This document shows positions 34,101 through 40,493 of a stretch of DNA of 40,493 nt, piece by piece (the first letter of the stretch is position 1; the number at the start of each line of letters is the position of its first letter). This DNA is from Basidiobolus heterosporus B8920. Its lineage: Eukaryota; Basidiobolomycota; Basidiobolomycetes; Basidiobolales; Basidiobolaceae. A model generated the notes under the pieces. That model worked only from the letters and a program-made list of their open reading frames with translations, was not told where the DNA came from and made no database searches. Made by a program: the position numbers and the translations under genes. The stretch spans positions 1-40,493 of the forward strand of contig JNET01031755.1 of NCBI GenBank assembly GCA_000697455.1, read 5' to 3'.

Positions 34101-34929
34101 TCGGAAATTTTAGGCTCTAGATCGTTGACTTTGAAGTGTATATGTGATCTTGGTAAGCTTCTATATATATTCATTCTTTTTATCCGTCCACCGGCAACGA
34201 ATAAGCAATTGTTACATGGGTATTGGTGGTTGAAGTATTGATTGCTATACTGGTTCTACTTGAATAATTGAAAAGCCATAAGTTTTGTTGGTAATATGTT
34301 CAAGGCACTAAGAGATATTGACTTTTTCAAAGAAACTTGCCTCACCTAGAGCTACTCTGACTAGTATCACATTTGAAAAATTCCCGGATATATTGTGGAT
34401 GCTTTAATAAACCTTTATTCTAATCAATGATTCCCTTTTCAAAATCATATTGGTTATCTCCATTTCTCCACAATGGTTTCAGAAGGAAGATCATTCTGGT
34501 ACTCATGACCAAAATTTGATTTTTCTATTACTTTATATTGCAAGATTCAAGTATAGACAATTCTGACATAAAGCTTTGTAATGCGGAGTATATATGCAAC
34601 CTATCACATTTACTATGGAAACGGTATTTATTGAATGAGTGCTTTGAATTGGACTGCATCACAATTATTAGGAATTATTATTGTCATGAATTTAAAAGGA
34701 TTGAAGAGTATAATTATAATATAATATCAGGTTATTTCAATATGTACAAGTGAAAAGACTACGAATTCAATGGCAGGATATCCTCAGTAGTACTTGCTCC
34801 TCTTCTCTCTTGTATGTAAACTGCATACAATCAAAATCAATGATCCGCAGAAGACAGCCTACTTCAGGAAAATCACTTTGTACCAAATTCGGTTTTCTTG
34901 ATTCAGCCCCAAAGACTCAGCGTATGCAA
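31149..34929. other. Gene-poor AT-rich region
   Basis: About 3.8 kb between the chitin synthase and the 3' end of sulfate permease copy 1. Open frames are short and without motifs; two minus-strand frames (32372-32563 and 33965-34174) have protein-like composition but no partner exons. No tRNA, tandem repeat or transposon ends recognised. Confidence 0.5.
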
Positions 34930-37768
34930 TCAATGTCCCATGTGTATCTTGATTTCTTCCACTTCTACTCTTCGCTCACTTGGTGGCTGGGGTACTGAGA
35001 CATTCGGTTGATATGATGGGTGTCTGTGCCAGTTCTGAGTGATACAACTCAGCGCATCGCGAATACTCAGATGCAAGTACCGATGATCATCCTCAGGTCC
35101 ATCGTCTGGATGCTTCGTAATGCCTGAAGGTTCAATACGTCTGAGTACGTTCGATTTCAGTCCAACAAAGTGCAACTCAAATCCATGGTTCCCTGCATAG
35201 TTGCTCAGTTGCACCTTCAGGTCAAGCAGCCATTGCAGACCGGCAAAGTCCACATGGTTTACACTACTGAAGTCCAAGACCACAGCACGAAGGACAGGGA
35301 AGCGCGGTTCATCGGCCTGCTTCTCTTGCGTCTCACTTCTCCCGATTGTTTGCGTGTTGAGGCTATTGTGCGTCAGTTTCTCCTGGTCCTCATTTGGTCT
35401 TGGGAATGCATTGAGTGGAAGTCGTGGTAACAGGAAGTTTCGTATCCGCTGAATGCGGAGGTCCCGATCATCGGACCAATTCTTCTCAGCCCATGATTTC
35501 TCCGACTTTTCAGCAGGATCGGTAGCGACATAGGCGGCATTGAGCACCTTGTTCTTGAAGTACTCCCCATTCAAGAATGTGATCGACTCGGAGAACCGGA
35601 AGATCACCACTCCTGGGGGTGCTGGATACGTCGCCCAGTCACTGGACCACCGGTCTACATAGATATCCGAGTCATCCACTGCTTGACCTAGCATCTGCCA
35701 TTTTGGTCGAGCAATCCTGTGAAGACTGATGATTAGCGAGAACCCCGCGGCAACCCCGATGCCAGTCTGAATGTTTGTGAAAACGGTGAGAAGGAAGGCT
35801 AGTAGACAGGCGACCATGTCAGTTCCTAGAAATGGAGAGTGAGAGATTGGTCAGTGTGGTTTGGTGGTAGATGGTGGATTGCGTCGACACGGTCAATGAG
35901 GGTTATTGGGCCACGGTTGTCCACAAAGTATTACTTACTCTGGATCTTCCATAGCTCCCGGTACATCTTGTAGTCGTAGATCAAGGGCATGATGCTCACG
36001 ATGATCACAGCTGCCAGTGTCGCCTTGGGCACATAGTACATCACCGGTGGCAAGAAGTTCATGCTAAGCATCACAATGATGCTGGTGAGGATTCCACTTC
36101 CCGGAGTCTTGACCCCTGACTGTGAAATCACCGCAGAGCGGGACAACCCGCCCGTTACCGGATATGCCCGGAAGAATGAGTTTGACAAGTTGCATATGCC
36201 CACTGCAACCATCTCCTGGCTACTGTCCACCTTGTAATGGCTTTGTCGGGCTATGGAAGTTGAGATGATACAAATGGTTAGTAAGTTCTGATCACCTCGT
36301 GTGTGGGCGATGAGTTAGGTGATGGGGAAAGAGAGGTGCCAATTTCCCAGAGATTCGGATTAAATGCTCATGTACACATGTATGTATGTACGCGTATGTA
36401 TGTATGTATGCATATATATGCACATAGGCTTGTTCAGTCACACTTTCCACAGTTTCACTTATCATCCCCATCCTCTCTCTGGCATATCCTCACTCTCACT
36501 CTCACTCTCACCCCCATCACACCACCCAGCTCATTTGTTGGATGCTTCACAAGGACTTACCATATGTCCTGGCACCGGAAATATGCTCAATAATCGCCAC
36601 AAGTACACCCACGGCCGATGGGGTGATCACCTCTGATAAGAAGCCACTGTCCAGACGAGGGATACTCGGCTTCGGAAACCCTTCTGGAATCTTGCCCAAC
36701 ACCGTGACAACCCCGCTACCCCGAGCCTTGGACACAATGAAGGCGATCAGAGTGTACGCAATGACCACAATGGCACTACGTCCAATCCCCACCATCTTTA
36801 CTGCTGGATGAAGATAGCTGAATCTGGCCGCGAGTCGTTTCAGCAGCATCATCATGGCTATTCCACTGAATCCAATCAGCGCGTCCTGCCAGCGAGTTCT
36901 GCTCAGTGCACTGATGATCGCCTTGAGTACATCTACGAGTGGCCCTTGGGCCTTTACTCCAGCCAACCCTAGAAGTGAGGGGACCTAAGGAGGGGACAGA
37001 GTAAACTGGGGTCAGTATGGTGTGTCTTACCGATACACGACGTCACTCATCTGTGACTTTGCTATTGGGCAAGCAACCTGACCGTTTACTTACTTGACTG
37101 AAGAAGATTGTTACTGCTGCTCCTGCGGTGAACCCTTTCGTCACCGGAATCGATATCAGATCAAGGATGATTCCCAGCTTCAAAACACCCAAACCGATCA
37201 TGAAACATCCCATCAGAAATGATATGGCGGTCACACACTCAATTGGGTCTAGTCCTCTGGCCACCAAAGATTCCAGCGTGATGCCAATGTACAAGGACAA
37301 CACCGCTGACGGGCCAATCGAGATGTCCTTGGTGGTACCGAAGAAACAGTATATGGCGGTCCCCACAAAGCACGAGTAGAGTCCATATTGCAGAGGGACC
37401 GTGGCTAGTTGGGCATACGCAAGGGCCTATATTCCGTACATTGGGTAAGTTGTGTTGGTCAGTCAGTTAATTAGTCGGGTGATCACTACGTGCACACAAT
37501 ACAGTATAGTACTCGTTGTGAGAGCACTTCAGCTGAAATGCTGCCTCACGCTGAATACGGGAAGTGATGAGTTGTTGTGCACGAACACACATACCTGAGG
37601 GACAATCAGAATGCCAATAGTGATGCCGGCGATCAAATCACCAATCAACCACTTCTTGTTGTAGTGTGGAACCCATGTGATGAACGGAATATGACGCTTA
37701 ACGATGCTGCCTAAGCTGAATTCTCTGGTCTCGGTGATTTCTTGAATAAACTCGGGTACTCTGATCAT
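34930..37768 (-). CDS. SUL1: SulP-family sulfate permease, copy 1
   Basis: Predicted plasma-membrane sulfate importer. Exons (minus): 37768-37595, 37426-37094, 36984-36561, 36250-35939, 35825-34930; 712 residues, all phases consistent. Seen: N-terminal PEFIQEITETREFSLGSIVK; the SulP core (ALAYAQLATVPLQYGLYSCF, FGTTKDISIGPSAVLSL); about ten or more hydrophobic segments; the conserved SFFRAYPVTGGLSRSAV segment; and a C-terminal STAS domain (about 440-690; FPVLRAVVLDFSSVNHVDFA) with a roughly 60-residue hydrophilic insert. Exons are much richer in G+C than neighbouring genes and introns are long (168, 109, 310 and 113 bp against 53-83 bp elsewhere), which suggests a different history. From codon 9 into exon 4 the gene is identical to copy 2. 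The family also includes other anion carriers, so sulfate is the likely but unproven substrate. Confidence 0.92.
36207..37744. repeat. Left arm of a perfect inverted repeat
   Basis: Base x here pairs with base 76700-x in the right arm. I compared introns 1 and 2, parts of intron 3, the exon 4 start and multi-frame translations and found no difference. The inner boundary is the third base of codon 8 of the permease gene; the outer boundary is set only by the window end, so the arm may be longer. Confidence 0.95.
36371..36511. repeat. Microsatellite pair inside permease intron 3 (left copy)
   Basis: The 310-bp third intron holds a TATG-type tetranucleotide run (about 36379-36410, followed by CATATATATG) and a CTCACT run (36490-36511). 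Such tracts normally change length fast. Confidence 0.85.
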
Positions 37769-38931
37769 TTAGTGAATTTACTTGGGTTAATAACAATTCA
37801 GATGTCTTTAAAGTGAGTCTTCTCCAAATCGAGTACTTCAACCTCGAAAGATCTCAATAGAAGGAGATATGCACATTTAAATGTTAATGGGGTCATTTAT
37901 ATACCTAGAAGCGGTGCAGTTTTTTCCTGGAATTTTTAGGTTTATTTCTATCATAGTCAGTGCTTCGTTCACCGTTTCGAAGTCTGGAGTAATTACCAGA
38001 CTACCAGTTAGGCAGCACCCCTTAGTGTAACCAGAATCCACCTCCTTTAACTAGCTCTGTTCTAATTGAAAACTAGTCTTGACTTACTTAGTAGATTTGA
38101 TCCTAACAGTAAAACTCCTACGAGGTTGAAACAAAAAAGCTTCATATAATATTTTGATTGGATTTCTATTACAAATGGAGATCCATCCGCACTAAATCCA
38201 AAATGTCATTTAAGTTCTAGTCCTTATTCAACGGAAACCTCGTGATTAGTTTAGGGGATTGGAGTATGAAATCTCCTCGATTTATTTGAGATTGTCTAGT
38301 GGACGAATCTAGTTGTGGGGTGTAAGACATCACCATATAATAGTTTGAAATGTAAGAACGAGTACCAGCAATTATCTACAAGAGATGATTTTTCACTTGA
38401 ACGGTATGTAACTTGATCTTGGGTCAATTAACAAGAATTAGGGTTAAATCAATTCCCATAGAAAATTGCTTACAAACGACTGAATCCATCACTTTCACTG
38501 GTTTAATTCAGGTTAATTTTGTATAGGTCTCATCGTAACAATGTTGAGATTATTTAGACTATAGAAAGGTATAAAGTGAACCGCTATGGATTAAGGGCAT
38601 ATTCCAGTAGTTAACAGAACTAGTTCAAATAAAAGAAACAATCTCATAAATGTTAAGGGGAATTCCTTAACAGGCTGTTAGCCCAAAGTAAGACCACATA
38701 TTCCTATGTCTAAACCGAATTTCTAATTAATCAATATCAAATATGATAGACATAATTTCAGGTACTTACAAGTTTATGTACCTCAGAAATTCGATGCTAC
38801 TAACTCTACGAGAATAAATACTCGCAAGATTGTCTACTTCTTGTCACCGGTTGGTTTGTCTCCAGATTACATTGTTACTTTCACACCTGAGTATCAAAGC
38901 AATCTCTCCCTTTCATAACTATCGGCCTAAC
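37769..38931. promoter_or_regulatory. Spacer between the divergent permease copies (bidirectional promoter region)
   Basis: 1163 bp, AT-rich, with no open frame worth reporting. The two halves show no inverted similarity to each other, so the copies have unrelated upstream regions. No CACGTG site, the usual Cbf1 element of fungal sulfur genes, is present. Confidence 0.6.
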
Positions 38932-40493
38932 ATGCTCAAGGTACCAGAATTTATCCAAGAAATCACCGAGACCAGAGAATTCAGCTTAGGCAGCATCGTT
39001 AAGCGTCATATTCCGTTCATCACATGGGTTCCACACTACAACAAGAAGTGGTTGATTGGTGATTTGATCGCCGGCATCACTATTGGCATTCTGATTGTCC
39101 CTCAGGTATGTGTGTTCGTGCACAACAACTCATCACTTCCCGTATTCAGCGTGAGGCAGCATTTCAGCTGAAGTGCTCTCACAACGAGTACTATACTGTA
39201 TTGTGTGCACGTAGTGATCACCCGACTAATTAACTGACTGACCAACACAACTTACCCAATGTACGGAATATAGGCCCTTGCGTATGCCCAACTAGCCACG
39301 GTCCCTCTGCAATATGGACTCTACTCGTGCTTTGTGGGGACCGCCATATACTGTTTCTTCGGTACCACCAAGGACATCTCGATTGGCCCGTCAGCGGTGT
39401 TGTCCTTGTACATTGGCATCACGCTGGAATCTTTGGTGGCCAGAGGACTAGACCCAATTGAGTGTGTGACCGCCATATCATTTCTGATGGGATGTTTCAT
39501 GATCGGTTTGGGTGTTTTGAAGCTGGGAATCATCCTTGATCTGATATCGATTCCGGTGACGAAAGGGTTCACCGCAGGAGCAGCAGTAACAATCTTCTTC
39601 AGTCAAGTAAGTAAACGGTCAGGTTGCTTGCCCAATAGCAAAGTCACAGATGAGTGACGTCGTGTATCGGTAAGACACACCATACTGACCCCAGTTTACT
39701 CTGTCCCCTCCTTAGGTCCCCTCACTTCTAGGGTTGGCTGGAGTAAAGGCCCAAGGGCCACTCGTAGATGTACTCAAGGCGATCATCAGTGCACTGAGCA
39801 GAACTCGCTGGCAGGACGCGCTGATTGGATTCAGTGGAATAGCCATGATGATGCTGCTGAAACGACTCGCGGCCAGATTCAGCTATCTTCATCCAGCAGT
39901 AAAGATGGTGGGGATTGGACGTAGTGCCATTGTGGTCATTGCGTACACTCTGATCGCCTTCATTGTGTCCAAGGCTCGGGGTAGCGGGGTTGTCACGGTG
40001 TTGGGCAAGATTCCAGAAGGGTTTCCGAAGCCGAGTATCCCTCGTCTGGACAGTGGCTTCTTATCAGAGGTGATCACCCCATCGGCCGTGGGTGTACTTG
40101 TGGCGATTATTGAGCATATTTCCGGTGCCAGGACATATGGTAAGTCCTTGTGAAGCATCCAACAAATGAGCTGGGTGGTGTGATGGGGGTGAGAGTGAGA
40201 GTGAGAGTGAGGATATGCCAGAGAGAGGATGGGGATGATAAGTGAAACTGTGGAAAGTGTGACTGAACAAGCCTATGTGCATATATATGCATACATACAT
40301 ACATACGCGTACATACATACATGTGTACATGAGCATTTAATCCGAATCTCTGGGAAATTGGCACCTCTCTTTCCCCATCACCTAACTCATCGCCCACACA
40401 CGAGGTGATCAGAACTTACTAACCATTTGTATCATCTCAACTTCCATAGCCCGACAAAGCCATTACAAGGTGGACAGTAGCCAGGAGATGGTT
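38932..40493 (+). CDS. SUL1: SulP-family sulfate permease, copy 2, 3' end off the window
   Basis: Divergent partner of copy 1. Exons 38932-39105, 39274-39606, 39716-40139 and 40450 onward mirror those of copy 1 exactly, giving 325 visible residues before the window ends in exon 4; the rest of the transporter core and the STAS domain must lie beyond. It starts MLKVPEFIQ against MIRVPEFIQ in copy 1: two conservative changes and three silent changes in the first eight codons, then none. The first in-frame ATG is the one used; the frame is open upstream without another ATG. Upstream DNA is unrelated to that of copy 1, so expression may differ although the visible proteins are nearly the same. Confidence 0.9.
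38956..40493. repeat. Right arm of a perfect inverted repeat
   Basis: Mirror of the left arm, reaching the last base of the window. It covers most of exon 1, introns 1-3, exons 2-3 and the start of exon 4 of permease copy 2. Confidence 0.95.
40189..40329. repeat. Microsatellite pair inside permease intron 3 (right copy)
   Basis: Same GAGTGA-type and CATA-type runs as in the left arm, with the same repeat numbers. Confidence 0.85.

Noticed and set aside
36390-36395. Further ACGCGT hexamers (also 40305-40310 and 23138-23143)
   Set aside because: The first two sit in a microsatellite within an intron, the third in kexin B coding sequence; none is near a G1/S gene start.
38830-38931. N-terminal extension of permease copy 2
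   Set aside because: The frame is open upstream but has no ATG before 38932, and copy 1 has no matching sequence.
36207-40493. Palindrome as a plain fold-back sequencing artefact
   Set aside because: The homologous but diverged first eight codons and unrelated flanks at the inner edges argue against a simple fold-back, although consensus collapse remains open.
1-40493. tRNA genes, rRNA, CRISPR arrays, transposon ends
   Set aside because: I looked for tRNA B-box-like sequence, regular spaced repeats and terminal repeats and saw none that held up by eye.

Overview
The window looks like nuclear DNA of a fungus. Reasons: a chitin synthase, two kexin (Kex2-type) proteases, a Tim54 subunit, a SulP sulfate permease and a compact KDM5-type demethylase, all read with the standard code; introns mostly 53-83 bp with GT..AG ends; AT-rich intergenic DNA. 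I suspect an early-diverging filamentous fungus, but this is a guess from gene style, not a phylogeny. The window cuts into a gene at each end: a kexin at base 1 and a sulfate permease at base 40493.

Layout. 1-24603 is gene-dense: kexin A (+), MCM7 (+), MCM2 (+), a LUC7-like U1 snRNP factor (+), a JmjN-ARID-PHD-JmjC-C5HC2 histone demethylase (+), a relic stretch, an inositol polyphosphate 5-phosphatase (-), a possible small unknown spliced gene (+), TIM54 (-), ribosomal protein eL22 (+), a mitochondrial PPR protein (-) and kexin B (-). 24604-34929 is gene-poor: only an intronless chitin synthase (28728-31148) sits between two AT-rich stretches of about 4 kb, one holding broken coding-like DNA on the minus strand. 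34930-40493 holds two divergent copies of one sulfate permease gene, forming a large inverted repeat.

How the genes relate. MCM7 and MCM2 encode two subunits of the same replicative helicase and lie side by side on one strand; an ACGCGT (MCB-type) element precedes MCM7. The two kexins are an inverted paralogous pair 20 kb apart; they share four introns but have different tails. TIM54 and the PPR protein are mitochondrial and flank eL22; beyond that I see no pathway logic.

The most unusual feature is the sulfate permease palindrome. Base x on the left matches base 76700-x on the right without any difference I could find over 1538 bp, including two whole introns and most of a third checked base by base or by multi-frame translation. 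Identity stops sharply at codon 8 of exon 1; the first eight codons differ mostly at silent sites and the 1.16 kb spacer is unrelated on its two sides. Recent gene conversion between real paralogs is the simplest reading; consensus collapse in the assembly is the main alternative. Exon boundaries throughout were derived by eye from splice signals and reading-frame continuity.
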